From: Candidatus Eisenbacteria bacterium
Lineage (GTDB): Bacteria > Eisenbacteria > RBG-16-71-46 > CAIMUX01 > JAHJDP01
Length of the DNA: 64,000 nucleotides
Direction of reading: 5' to 3'
Assembly (NCBI GenBank): GCA_018831195.1
Contig: JAHJDP010000107.1
Coordinates: 37,123-101,122 of the forward strand
Of the stretch, positions 26,923 to 35,200 are shown piece by piece. Positions within the stretch are counted from its first letter, which is position 1, and each line of letters begins with the position of its first letter. The notes under the pieces are model-generated. The model was not told the origin of the DNA and did not search any database. It saw only the letters and a list, made by a program, of their open reading frames with translations. Both the position numbers and the translations under genes were made by a program.

Positions 26923-27582
26923 TCAATGATCTCTTCCACCTGCATCATCACATCTTAGGATTTTTGAAATCGTTTCCGTTGAAATGTTATCGTTTTCCAA
27001 AAAACGGAGAAGATATCGGGCCATTAAATCGACCTCGACATTTATCATTTCGCCGCTGCGAAGTCGGCCCAGTGTCGTTCTCTTAAGTGTTTCTGGAATC
27101 AGATGAATTTCACATCCGCGAGGCACAATTTTGCCGATGGTGAGACTGACTCCATCCAGGGCGATCGAACCCTTCTCAGCGATGAAGCGCCTGAGTTCTG
27201 CGGGAATTTCCAAGATCAGCCTTCTGGAGGCGCCGTCTCTCCGAATATTGATGAGGCGGCCCAGGCCATCAACATGCCCCTGTACAAGATGGCCACCCAA
27301 TCGAGCCGAGAGCCGGAGAGCCCTTTCCAAGTTTACTGGGGTTCCTTTACGCCAAGCACCGGCATTGGAGCGTTTCAAGGTTTCTTTCATGGCGAACACC
27401 TGAAAAGTGTAGGCGGCCGGATCCATCTTCTCGACGGTCAAACAGACGCCACCAATCGAGACAGAATCACCGGTGGATAATTCCTCCATGACCTTATGAC
27501 CCTGAATCACGAAACGCTTCCCCCCGGACTCGACTCGGGCGGAATAGATCTCTCCGATCTCTTCAATGAGTCCTGTGAACAT
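26923..27582 (-). CDS. ribE: Riboflavin synthase, alpha chain
   Basis: Riboflavin synthase dismutates two lumazine molecules into riboflavin. The 219 residues show the two similar lumazine-binding halves: [12 protein letters not shown] plus [10 protein letters not shown] in the first, and [14 protein letters not shown] plus [13 protein letters not shown] in the second, as expected for the family. ATG 27582 follows a GGAGGAAG site and lies inside the last 20 bases of ribD. The C-terminus runs about 15 residues past the usual end ([13 protein letters not shown]). Confidence 0.95.
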   Translation of the reverse strand: MFTGLIEEIGEIYSARVESGGKRFVIQGHKVMEELSTGDSVSIGGVCLTVEKMDPAAYTFQVFAMKETLKRSNAGAWRKGTPVNLERALRLSARLGGHLVQGHVDGLGRLINIRRDGASRRLILEIPAELRRFIAEKGSIALDGVSLTIGKIVPRGCEIHLIPETLKRTTLGRLRSGEMINVEVDLMARYLLRFLENDNISTETISKILRCDDAGGRDH

Positions 27583-28717
27583 TCTTCCTCCGGGGATTCC
27601 ATTGGTGAATGAGCTGCTCTGAAGCCAGAGAGGGCCAAGCCACGATAATATCTTCTCCCATTTTTCGAATCTGAGGGGGCGCCAGTTCGACCCCCTCCTT
27701 CAAATTGGAGATCCCGAGATCACCCAACCAGGTCCAATATCCCCCAAATAGCCGGGGAGCCTGAACTAAGATCAGCCGGTCCATCAAACCGTCCGCCACA
27801 AAGGATGTCGCTATCTCCCTTCCCCCCTCGCAAAGCAAATCAAGGAGCCCTTCACGGGCGGTCCTTTGTAGAAAGGCCCTTAAGCAAATAAGACCATTTT
27901 CTGTCGGGGGGAGAACCCAGACCCCGATGCCGCGTTCTCGAAAAAAGTCACATTGTTTCTTTGACGCCCCATCCGTTGTGACAAGGATCGTTTCGGCATC
28001 CTTGCCAAGAATCCGGGCATCCTGAGGTATCCTCAAATCCTGATCCAAGACGATCCGGACGGGTTGCCGACCCCGAAGCCGGTGATCTGTCAGGAGAGGA
28101 TCATCGGCTAGAACCGTCCCGACACCGACAACGACAGCATCGGATCGTCGCCGAACACGATGAACATAGCTCCGTGAGGTAGCACTGCTGATCCACTTTG
28201 ATAAACCGTCTCCCACCGCACACCGGCCATCGGCGGAAACGGCCAGTTTTAGGGTCAGATGAGAACGCCCAGCCAGTCTGTGCAGAAAATAGGGGCGGTT
28301 CAATTCCCTGGCTTCCTTTTGAAAGATTCCTGTATCTACCTGGATTCCTCGAGTTCGCAAGATTTCAACACCTTTGCCGCGAAGCCGGCGGTCTGGATCG
28401 AGGGTCGCCACCACAACTCGCCTTATCCCGGACTGTACAATGAGATCCGTGCAGGGTGGCGTTTTCCCATGATGTGCACAGGGTTCTAGTGTCACATAGA
28501 GCGTATCACCGTGAGCGTTTGAGAGCGCCTCCGCTTCAGCGTGGGATCCCCCAAAAAAGTGATGATACCCCTGCCCAACGATAGAACCGCGGCGGACCAG
28601 GATGGCGCCAACCCGCGGATTTGGATGGGTCCCGCCAACGCCCCGCCGCGCCAATGCCAGGGCTTGCCGCATAAACTTCATTTCATTGTCTGCTTTGTAC
28701 AACAGGGCTCTCTCCAT
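27563..28717 (-). CDS. ribD: Bifunctional riboflavin deaminase/reductase RibD
   Basis: RibD carries out the second and third steps of the pyrimidine branch of riboflavin synthesis. The N-terminal deaminase domain has the zinc site HAEAEAL and TLEPCAHHGKTPPC. The C-terminal reductase domain has SADGRCAVGDG and VVVGVGTVLADDPLLT, and ends with LCEGGREIATSFV and GLMDRLILVQAPRLFGG. ATG 28717 is used, giving 384 residues; no ribosome site is visible before it because the preceding bases form one arm of a 14-pair hairpin. Later ATGs at 28681 and 28672 could also serve. It is the first gene after the FMN riboswitch. Confidence 0.94.
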   Translation of the reverse strand: MERALLYKADNEMKFMRQALALARRGVGGTHPNPRVGAILVRRGSIVGQGYHHFFGGSHAEAEALSNAHGDTLYVTLEPCAHHGKTPPCTDLIVQSGIRRVVVATLDPDRRLRGKGVEILRTRGIQVDTGIFQKEARELNRPYFLHRLAGRSHLTLKLAVSADGRCAVGDGLSKWISSATSRSYVHRVRRRSDAVVVGVGTVLADDPLLTDHRLRGRQPVRIVLDQDLRIPQDARILGKDAETILVTTDGASKKQCDFFRERGIGVWVLPPTENGLICLRAFLQRTAREGLLDLLCEGGREIATSFVADGLMDRLILVQAPRLFGGYWTWLGDLGISNLKEGVELAPPQIRKMGEDIIVAWPSLASEQLIHQWNPRRKNVHRTH

Positions 28718-28720
28718 AAT

Positions 28721-28764
28721 CAACGGCCGCTCAACCCCGGGGCCATGGGATTGAACGGCCGTTG
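28721..28764 (-). promoter_or_regulatory. 14-pair hairpin abutting the ribD start (expression platform of the riboswitch)
   Basis: Minus-strand arms at 28764-28751 (CAACGGCCGTTCAA) and 28734-28721 (TTGAGCGGCCGTTG) pair over 14 positions with a single G-U, around a 16-base loop. The stem ends three bases before ribD ATG 28717. No T-run follows, so an intrinsic terminator is unlikely. A translation-blocking stem is the natural reading, about 55 bases after the FMN aptamer. The alternative structure formed without FMN is not obvious by eye. Confidence 0.6.
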
Positions 28765-28820
28765 AAGAGTTTCCTCAAAGGTCAAGAATTCTAAAATACC
28801 AAGTTGTGAGGATGACTCTC

Positions 28821-28936
28821 ATCCCTCTTCCATCCCGACTTTAACGGTCGGCTCCTGATTTTCACAAGATCAGCCCCAGCTATAGGGGTTCGCGGGCTAT
28901 CACCGCCGATCGGGGATTTCACCCTGCCCCGAGGGA
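28821..28936 (-). promoter_or_regulatory. FMN riboswitch (RFN element)
   Basis: Read on the minus strand, the conserved RFN blocks appear in order: TCGGGGCAGGGTGAAATCCC, CGATCGGCGGTGATAGCCCG, CGAACCCCTATAGCTGGGG (variable arm), AATCAGGAGCCGACCGTTAA, AGTCGGGATGGAAGAGGGAT. These match the known aptamer consensus closely, including the terminal stem halves CCTCGGGGC and GAGGGATGAG. It precedes ribD-ribE-ribBA-ribH, the standard target. FMN binding would lower expression. Since the genes downstream run on without a gap into the glycan cluster, those may also respond to FMN. Confidence 0.95.
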
Positions 28937-28945
28937 AAATTCTCT

Positions 28946-28973
28946 ATTATAAAACTTTATCCTTTTCGTTCAC
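28946..28973 (-). promoter_or_regulatory. Promoter of the rib operon, -10 box overlapping the upstream stop codon
   Basis: A perfect TATAAT lies at 28951-28946 on the minus strand. It shares bases with the TAA stop (28949-28947) of the small membrane protein gene. A weak -35-like GTGAAC sits 16 bases upstream (28973-28968). Transcription would start near 28939, at the very edge of the FMN aptamer, which is what a riboswitch-led transcript needs. Confidence 0.6.
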
Positions 28974-29168
28974 CTCCTCATAACCGACATCGGTGATCTC
29001 TTTCTCATCCCACGGGAATGTGGATGATTTTGAACCAGCTTTTGATGTCCGCCGGTCAGCACCCTCACCGCTTCTCTTCAACGATTCATGGCTCCCCAGG
29101 AGTCCGCGTAAAAGTTTCCAAATGATCCTAAGAACGAGAAAGGCGATGACCCAGCGCAGAAAGACCAT
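28947..29168 (-). CDS. Small single-helix membrane protein, function unknown
   Basis: I do not recognise this 73-residue protein. It starts with one hydrophobic helix (MVFLRWVIAFLVLRIIWKLL), followed by a charged, low-complexity linker and an acidic end (DEKEITDVGYEEVNEKDKVL). Similar short membrane proteins with a C-terminal acidic Y/F-E-E patch are common in many bacterial genomes, with no known role. ATG 29168 is chosen because it puts the helix at the N-terminus; the ribosome site is weak. The frame opens earlier to 29246, overlapping the DUF2007 gene. It lies 70 bases after that gene and its stop is part of the rib promoter. Confidence 0.6.
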   Translation of the reverse strand: MVFLRWVIAFLVLRIIWKLLRGLLGSHESLKRSGEGADRRTSKAGSKSSTFPWDEKEITDVGYEEVNEKDKVL

Positions 29169-29238
29169 AATCAATTGTAAGCCCCTCCGCTGCGAAATCG
29201 ATCTAACATGCCAGTCGCCGAAAATGTCAACGGGATCC

Positions 29239-29664
29239 CTATTCAATCAGCCCGGGTGAATCTGTTGATGAGTCGGAAGATCTGACACCCAGGCTCCGAA
29301 GATAGTTTTCAATGATTTCTTCGGCCACGGAAACATCTTCAGGAGAAACCAGAACCCAGCCCCAGCTACCAGATAGAGTCATGGCCACACCACCATATCC
29401 CGGGACAAATGATGATCGCACGACGGCCGCTATACCGACATCTTCGAGAACAGCCTGCACCGAGATAGCGGCTATTTCATGCGGAGCGTTGTAGACAGAA
29501 ATTAATTCGCGCCAATGCAAGGCATGGGAAGACACTTCGGAATCACTGTCCTCAAATGTTGCCCATCTGTCCTTTGGGAAGCAGAAGGGACAACCGTCCG
29601 CCGACTCTACGGTTCGCCGGCAGCGAATGCAGATAAGCTCCCTATCTCTTGCGGGTGAAATCAT
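29239..29664 (-). CDS. DUF2007-like protein with N-terminal zinc ribbon
   Basis: The 141-residue protein starts with a four-cysteine knuckle (CIRCRRTVESADGCPFC), then a short linker, and then about 70 residues resembling the DUF2007 'putative signal-transducing' fold: LISVYNAPHEIAAISVQAVLEDVGIAAVVRSS, GWVLVSPEDVSVAEEII. DUF2007 proteins are small ferredoxin-like domains seen in many bacteria; their function is unknown. ATG 29664 lies 27 bases after a good promoter -10 box. It is likely cotranscribed with the small membrane protein downstream. Confidence 0.75.
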   Translation of the reverse strand: MISPARDRELICIRCRRTVESADGCPFCFPKDRWATFEDSDSEVSSHALHWRELISVYNAPHEIAAISVQAVLEDVGIAAVVRSSFVPGYGGVAMTLSGSWGWVLVSPEDVSVAEEIIENYLRSLGVRSSDSSTDSPGLIE

Positions 29665-29690
29665 GCTAACCCTACTCCCATCTTCTACTT

Positions 29691-29719
29691 AACTTAAGCT
29701 GGGTTTTGGGCATTGTCAA
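29691..29719 (-). promoter_or_regulatory. Sigma70-type promoter of the DUF2007 gene
   Basis: Minus strand: -35 TTGACA (29719-29714), 17-base spacer, -10 TAAGTT (29696-29691). The predicted start lies about 20 bases before ATG 29664. The -35 is perfect and the spacing ideal; the -10 is weaker. Confidence 0.55.
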
Positions 29720-29849
29720 GCGGGACAGGTATCGGGAGGGATAGGCTCTCTTCAGGAAGTCTCTATTTATAAGTCAATGAAGAGGATATGGTCGACCTGC
29801 AGAAGGCTCCCTATGAGGGCGGCCAGAAATTGGATGAGATGGTAGATGG

Positions 29850-30248
29850 CTAATTTGTCTCCCAGAGATGGTCAGGGCCTGCAATCAAACAGGTAACGGC
29901 TACAGGCACACCACCGACAAAGGTGATCTCATAGTCGTCATTATCTGAGTTTTCACTGCTGGGACACTCAGCTATGGCTGAGGAGATGAGGCCGGCATTG
30001 AAAAGGTCAAGACAGCTCACACTAGCATCGATAATGCCATTATCCATGCCGTAAGCCGTGGCCGCCGTTGAAATATTCTTTTGATTGCTCATGCATTGGG
30101 CAGTCTTTGCGCGCTCTTGGAGTCGGATATAATTAGGAATCGCCATGGAAGTTAATATTCCAATCACTACAACGGTAACCATGACCTCAACCAGTGTAAA
30201 GCCGCGCTGCTCTTGTTGTTCGCTCCATTTTTCTTGTCGCAGAATCAT
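29850..30248 (-). CDS. Type IV pilin-like protein (prepilin)
   Basis: The 132-residue protein has a 16-residue charged leader ending in Gly, then the type III signal sequence FTLVEVMVTVVVIGILTSMA. That is the prepilin peptidase site (G|FTLVE, with Glu at position 5) and the hydrophobic N-terminal helix of type IV pilins and pseudopilins. The helix continues to NYIRLQERAKTAQCMSNQKNI. A C-terminal disulfide loop is likely (Cys in VSCLDLF, AECPSS and VTCLIAG). No assembly genes are nearby, so the secretion machine must be encoded elsewhere. A sigma54-type promoter precedes it, as for many pilA genes. Major pilin versus minor pseudopilin cannot be told. Confidence 0.85.
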   Translation of the reverse strand: MILRQEKWSEQQEQRGFTLVEVMVTVVVIGILTSMAIPNYIRLQERAKTAQCMSNQKNISTAATAYGMDNGIIDASVSCLDLFNAGLISSAIAECPSSENSDNDDYEITFVGGVPVAVTCLIAGPDHLWETN

Positions 30249-30299
30249 GGCCCCCTCATTTTAATCGGTGATCCATTCGAATCTCCCGTATAAACAACA

Positions 30300-30315
30300 A
30301 GCACAAATCAGGCCA
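30300..30315 (-). promoter_or_regulatory. Sigma54 (-24/-12) promoter of the pilin gene
   Basis: The minus-strand sequence TGGCCTGATTTGTGCT fits the sigma54 consensus TGGCAYR-N4-TTGCW at all key positions. The GG and GC dinucleotides are in the correct register (ten bases between), and only two non-critical bases differ. Transcription would begin near 30289, about 40 bases before the pilin ATG 30248, which has GAGGGGG as ribosome site. A sigma54 activator is not in the window. Confidence 0.65.
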
Positions 30316-30442
30316 TAATCCATGAAGTCCTTTATCATATTGTCATTCAATAGGATAGGGGCATTCTCGTGAATTTTTTTCTCCGTCGACAGGTGCTTCC
30401 TATCCGGCATTTTGCAACACTGTGGGCATTATGAAAACGGTA

Positions 30443-30469
30443 GAGGCCGACTGCTAAGCAGCCGGCCTC
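30443..30469 (-). terminator. Hairpin downstream of the PorV-like/OmpA gene (probable terminator)
   Basis: A 12-pair stem with a three-base loop lies 54 bases after the stop of the gene at 30523. The single imperfect pair is A/C on the plus strand but U-G on the minus-strand RNA, so the stem is intact only as minus-strand transcript. A short TTTT tract follows about six bases later. It probably ends transcription of the giant protein/OmpA unit. Confidence 0.6.
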
Positions 30470-30522
30470 CAAGACGGGTTCAACCGTAGAGCAGGGACTA
30501 ATCCTCAACTCTTCATTCTTTG

Positions 30523-32157
30523 CTACGAAGCGACCTCGAACTCGATCCGCCGGTTCCTAGCGCGGCCATCGTCCGTATCATTCGTATCAACCGGCACCGA
30601 CTCGCCCTTACCTTCAGTGACGAAACGTCCGGCATCAATGCCCCGTTCGACCAAATATGCTTTGACAGCTTCAGCCCGTCTTAACGAAAGCGCTGTGTTG
30701 TACTCATCGCTGCCAATATTGTCAGTGTGTCCGGTGATCTTTACTCTGATCTCAGGATTCTCATTCATGATCCGGATAACATCATTCAAGACCGGAATAG
30801 GATCAGCATGGCTGATTTCAGCCGTCCCGAACTTGAAGTTGATGTAGGCCCGAGGGAACTCGATCGGCTTCTCATCCGGGCAACCATCGGTGTCCTGGAA
30901 GTTATTGAACACCTCAGCCACGCCAGGGCAAGTGTCATCAGCATCCAGAATGCCATCACCGTCATTATCCAGATCGGCACAGCCATCTTCATCACGGAAG
31001 CCATCAAAATCCTCGGCCATATTAGGGCAATCGTCATAGATGTCTGCAATGCCATCGCCGTCATTATCGGAGTCGGGGCAGCCATCTGTGTCTTCAAACC
31101 CGTCCATGTCCTCGGCCAGATCCGGGCAGCCATCATTTGCATCGGCTATACCGTCGCCATCACGATCTCTGACCCCACCGCCGTAACCGGCGCCCCAAGT
31201 ATCGCAGGGATCCCCAAATTTCAGGGTCGCAGAGATGCGATGATTCTCATCCAGGAAATTTTGTGGCTCATTGATATATGCATAGTCAATTTCCAGGAAG
31301 TTTAGACGGAATCCGATACCACCGGCGAATTTGCCATCATCGGCGCCGAGGCGCAAAGCCGCCCCGATATCCTCAGATAGAGGCACACTTGCCTCTGCGC
31401 CAAAGTGGATCTTCACGTCCTCTTCATGCCGAGTCTTCTCGACATCAAATGCTCCGATGATTCCAGGCATGGGTGAAAATGCGATGCCAGCCCTGAGATT
31501 TGCTGGTATATCATTCGTACCTTCATCGCTTCCCAAGCCGGAAGCGACATCCTGGACGGCAATACCGAACCGAGCCCAATCGGTAAGCATCATTCCAGCG
31601 CCGATATCAACGGCCCAGCCATTGGCCGAATCGTCGTTGACACTGGCGCCGACTGATTGCCGCAGATACTTACCGGTGATACCAACCGAGAAGATTTCAT
31701 AGGATTTGGCAAGATGTCCCATGAGGGCTAGATCTTTATAATCAAAATCACCCTGGTGGGTATTATCACCATTCCATTCCTCAATGTCGCTCATCCCCGC
31801 GGAGATTAACGACAGACCAAAGGCTCCCCAATGTGCTTTGTTGGAGAATCCCAAATAGTTGTAATTCCGGTCTAGATTCATCGCCGCGGAATACATGCCG
31901 GTAAACTGCATGCCACACGACCAATCCAATCCTGCCGGATTCCAATATCCAGCCGTTACATCATCAGCAACGGCGACAAAGGCACCGCCCATACCAAGGG
32001 CTCTAGCGCCTAGTCCCATGCGTAGGTAGGCTGCGCCGTGATTACTGGTACCGCCATCCTCGCCGGCAGCCATGCCCATCCCCGGAACCAAGAGGAATCC
32101 TCCTAGAGCGAGAAGCAAAGCCCCGGCGGTTATCCTACCCCGACGCCATCTCAACAT
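30523..32157 (-). CDS. PorV-like beta-barrel fused to TSP3 repeats and OmpA peptidoglycan-binding domain
   Basis: The 544-residue protein starts with a signal peptide (ITAGALLLALGGFLLVPGMGMAA). A barrel-like region follows, opening AAYLRMGLGARALGMGGAFVAVADDVTAGYWNPAGLDW, the typical start of PorV/UPF0164-type outer-membrane proteins; beta-strand patterns continue to about residue 315. Then come three calcium-binding TSP3 repeats (DRDGDGIADANDGCPDLAEDMDGFEDTDGCP and two more). The C-terminal OmpA domain has TGHTDNIGSDEYNTALSLRRAEAV and ARNRRIEFEV, with the Asp and Arg that bind DAP. ATG 32157 has AAGGAGGT six bases upstream. PorV is the outer-membrane shuttle of type 9 secretion; a PorV-like barrel tied to peptidoglycan next to a giant secreted protein is unusual. 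Confidence 0.82.
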   Translation of the reverse strand: MLRWRRGRITAGALLLALGGFLLVPGMGMAAGEDGGTSNHGAAYLRMGLGARALGMGGAFVAVADDVTAGYWNPAGLDWSCGMQFTGMYSAAMNLDRNYNYLGFSNKAHWGAFGLSLISAGMSDIEEWNGDNTHQGDFDYKDLALMGHLAKSYEIFSVGITGKYLRQSVGASVNDDSANGWAVDIGAGMMLTDWARFGIAVQDVASGLGSDEGTNDIPANLRAGIAFSPMPGIIGAFDVEKTRHEEDVKIHFGAEASVPLSEDIGAALRLGADDGKFAGGIGFRLNFLEIDYAYINEPQNFLDENHRISATLKFGDPCDTWGAGYGGGVRDRDGDGIADANDGCPDLAEDMDGFEDTDGCPDSDNDGDGIADIYDDCPNMAEDFDGFRDEDGCADLDNDGDGILDADDTCPGVAEVFNNFQDTDGCPDEKPIEFPRAYINFKFGTAEISHADPIPVLNDVIRIMNENPEIRVKITGHTDNIGSDEYNTALSLRRAEAVKAYLVERGIDAGRFVTEGKGESVPVDTNDTDDGRARNRRIEFEVAS

Positions 32158-32209
32158 CTCAAGACCTCCTTCGTTGAACCCGTCGTCCATTCCAGCCTGA
32201 GGGAAGGGT

Positions 32210-32239
32210 GCGGGGTGAAGCCCTGAAGCCCCACCCCGC
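32210..32239 (-). terminator. Eight-pair hairpin between the giant gene and the OmpA-domain gene
   Basis: Perfect arms GCGGGGTG / CACCCCGC with a 14-base loop begin ten bases after the stop of the giant gene. No T-run follows on the minus strand, so it may slow or partly end transcription, or protect the long upstream mRNA end, rather than fully terminate. It lies 50 bases before the ribosome site of the OmpA-domain gene. Confidence 0.4.
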
Positions 32240-32249
32240 GCCGGTGGAA

Positions 32250-35200
32250 TTACTCTCTCCAGATCACGATCTTAACGTTGGTCTGCTCAACCCGGCCGGT
32301 ATCAGGATCCTTCGCCGTGATGCGGACAATGTACGCACCATTGGCAAGATCCGCCCCGCCAGCCTGGCCACTCCAAGGAATCGACACGTCCTCATCCGTG
32401 CCACCGAGGAGTTCATGCGTTGCCAACGTTGTTACATAATCCCCTGCGAAGTCATACACCTTCACCGACACCTCAGCCTCCATCGAGAGGTTAAAGGTAA
32501 TCTGGGCGTTGCCTTCACTAGGATTAAATGGGTTTGGATAACTATGCGCTTCCGTCATCGTCAGGATTGCGCTCTGGACCTTCAGCTCCTGTGTCATAAC
32601 GGTCGTGTTACCGACACGGTCTGTAATGGAGAGATTCACCATGTAAGTACCGGTCGGCAACGGTCCCTCAACGGTACCGGTGTAATGACCGTTCACGAAG
32701 ACAGGATCTGTAATGTCCATCTCCTCACCGTTTGCATCCTTGACTGAGACGCTGTAGACAGCGACACCAGCCGAGGCATCCCACAAGGTCATATCCAGCG
32801 CGATACCAGTTTCAGGATCCATTCGGAGCGGCATGTTGAACGTAACCTGCGGACCGGTGACATCCACGATGAACCGTTGTTCAACGAAGGTCTCTCCGGC
32901 ATTCCGCGCATGATCCAAGATGCCCTGATGATAAAGGTGCATCTCCTGACTCTCTTCATCCCACCAGCAATCCCGTCCAACGAGTACCACATCACCATCA
33001 ATGTACAGGGTATCCGTCACGGAGCAGCCGTATGTGTCACCATCGCTGTTCTCTTCGATGGTCTTATGGCTGTAGAGAGTCACCTCAATGATATCGCCGT
33101 CCTTAATGATACTGTCACCCACGATCGGCAACCTGACTTTCAACGTATCGCCCTCACGAGGACTGTACTGATCAAGTTGCGGTTCGAGGAACGGCAGCAG
33201 CTCGCCCGGTGTCCCGGTGTGGAGCAGAACTCTCTCTTCGATCTCATCGACATCGTGCTGATCATCCTCACGATCGATGAGCCAGAGGTCATACTTCAAA
33301 CCGAATTCTGTGGGCAGCCAGCACCAGCCCTCGCCTCCCTCGTAGTAATCCCAGTACCACCAATCCACCCAATCCACGCCAGGAGAAGGCAGGGTTTCGG
33401 AGAGGAGATCCGCAGGATCGAGTACGCCGTCACAATTCAGATCCCTCAGATATTCCATCCGATCACGGCGGAAGAAGACACCGCTTCCATCGTCATACAA
33501 CCAGACGGTCAGCATGTCTTGGTAGTCTGTTGCCAGCGGGTTAAAGTACCCGGCGACATTGTGGAAGAGAGGGTTCTGTACAAAGCCGCCCTGGAAGTTG
33601 ATGTAGACCGGTGTGCGGTCGACATAGAAGTCTTCGTAGGGGCTGCCATGTCCGGCCAACTCAATCCACTCATCCGGGCCGTTCACTGCCTTGAAACGCA
33701 CATTGAATTTATGCGGCAGATAGGCACCGGTTTCCGGATCCCGCAATTCATCGTACCAATCTTCCTGAATGGTCGAGTGACGGTAGACCATCTGGTACAG
33801 ATTATCTGATTGATCAGCCTCTTCCAACCTGAAGACACCGTTACCCAACGCCCAGGTGATGTACTCACCGGAAGGATCGGATCCGCCGTCATCGTAGCCG
33901 AGGACGTAGGCGACCGTCAGGCCGTCAATCTGAACCTGAACCGTCGTCCAATCGACCTCCTGGCCACCCACCTCACGCAGGTACGCCGTGAAGATAGGAT
34001 CGGCATCCGTCCAATTCTGCCGTCCCGGATAAGGACTCGAGGGCAGGATGCTTGTGACAACGACCGGTGCTGTCTGGTTGGGCACCACGAGTGTGAAGTA
34101 TGGATTGGTTCCTGTACACTCTTCGCACTCTGACTTGTCACTCGGCAGCGTGAGATTCGAGACGCGGAACCATACACGATTCTCCTCAGGGACAGGTGTT
34201 ACATCACTCAGTGTGTTACCGGTGATGTTCCAATCCGCATCCCATGTACGAACCGTGAGAATTGTTTCATCAATCGCTTCGAGATCAACACCTTCCGCAG
34301 ACGCGAGATCTGCCTCGTCATAGTAGATGCTGACAACGGCCTCGAATCCCTTACGGAACCCTTCAGTATCTGAGGCGCCCAGCAACTGGACATGGTAGGT
34401 CGTGTTCTCGATCGGCGTGACATATTGCGCCTCATCCGCATTTAGATCAGGACGTTCGGCCGGAGCCAAGAGGAGGCATCCGGTATCACCGCTGAAGGCC
34501 GGGACCATACCCGAAGCACCGAGTTCACCATAGGCAACGATTGAAACCGTGCCGTTGCTGCCCAGCTGCTCGGTTACAGGGTAGACACCAATCGTCTCAC
34601 CCTTCAGGTCGGTGACGAGATCGTCATCAAGCGCCGACACGCAGTAGGAGATCGTACCGCAGAAGCACGATTCATCCGACCCACCATCGCTGGGACAACC
34701 GCAAAGGAGGGCATCGGTATCGATATACGCTCTCCACTTGAGCGGATTATCGATAGTGCGCGTCATGGTGATGACCATCGGCACGTCCTGATAGATATCA
34801 TTTGAGTTCTCACCCCGCATCACGAGACGCGGTACATCGTCTGCATTAGCCATCTCAGCCGTTACGACCAAGGTAGCCTCATTGACGGTGAGAATCTGTG
34901 AGCGTATCTGGGCAATGGCCAACTCGAGCGGCTCGGTCCGGACAGGTACAAAGACAACAGTGCCGTCGGCCAGTGTTTGTACCGTCACATTGAGCGTCGG
35001 TACAGGCTCGCCATCGACATCGCCGTAACGATTGCCTGCTTCATCCTTCGCAAGAGCCCGCAAAGTTAATACGGTGCCGTCTGCGAAGAGTGAGGACTCG
35101 ATCCGGGCACGCCACAGCTCTTCAGTGGTGTACGGAGAATCTTCCTGTGAGGGACAGACAACCTCTTCACCTATTCCGATGTTGACCCAGCCCTCATCCG

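Noticed and set aside
29791..29802. GTCGACCTGCAG, identical to part of a common cloning polylinker
   Set aside because: Only these 12 bases match; the flanks differ from the vector sequence, so vector contamination is unlikely and chance is adequate.
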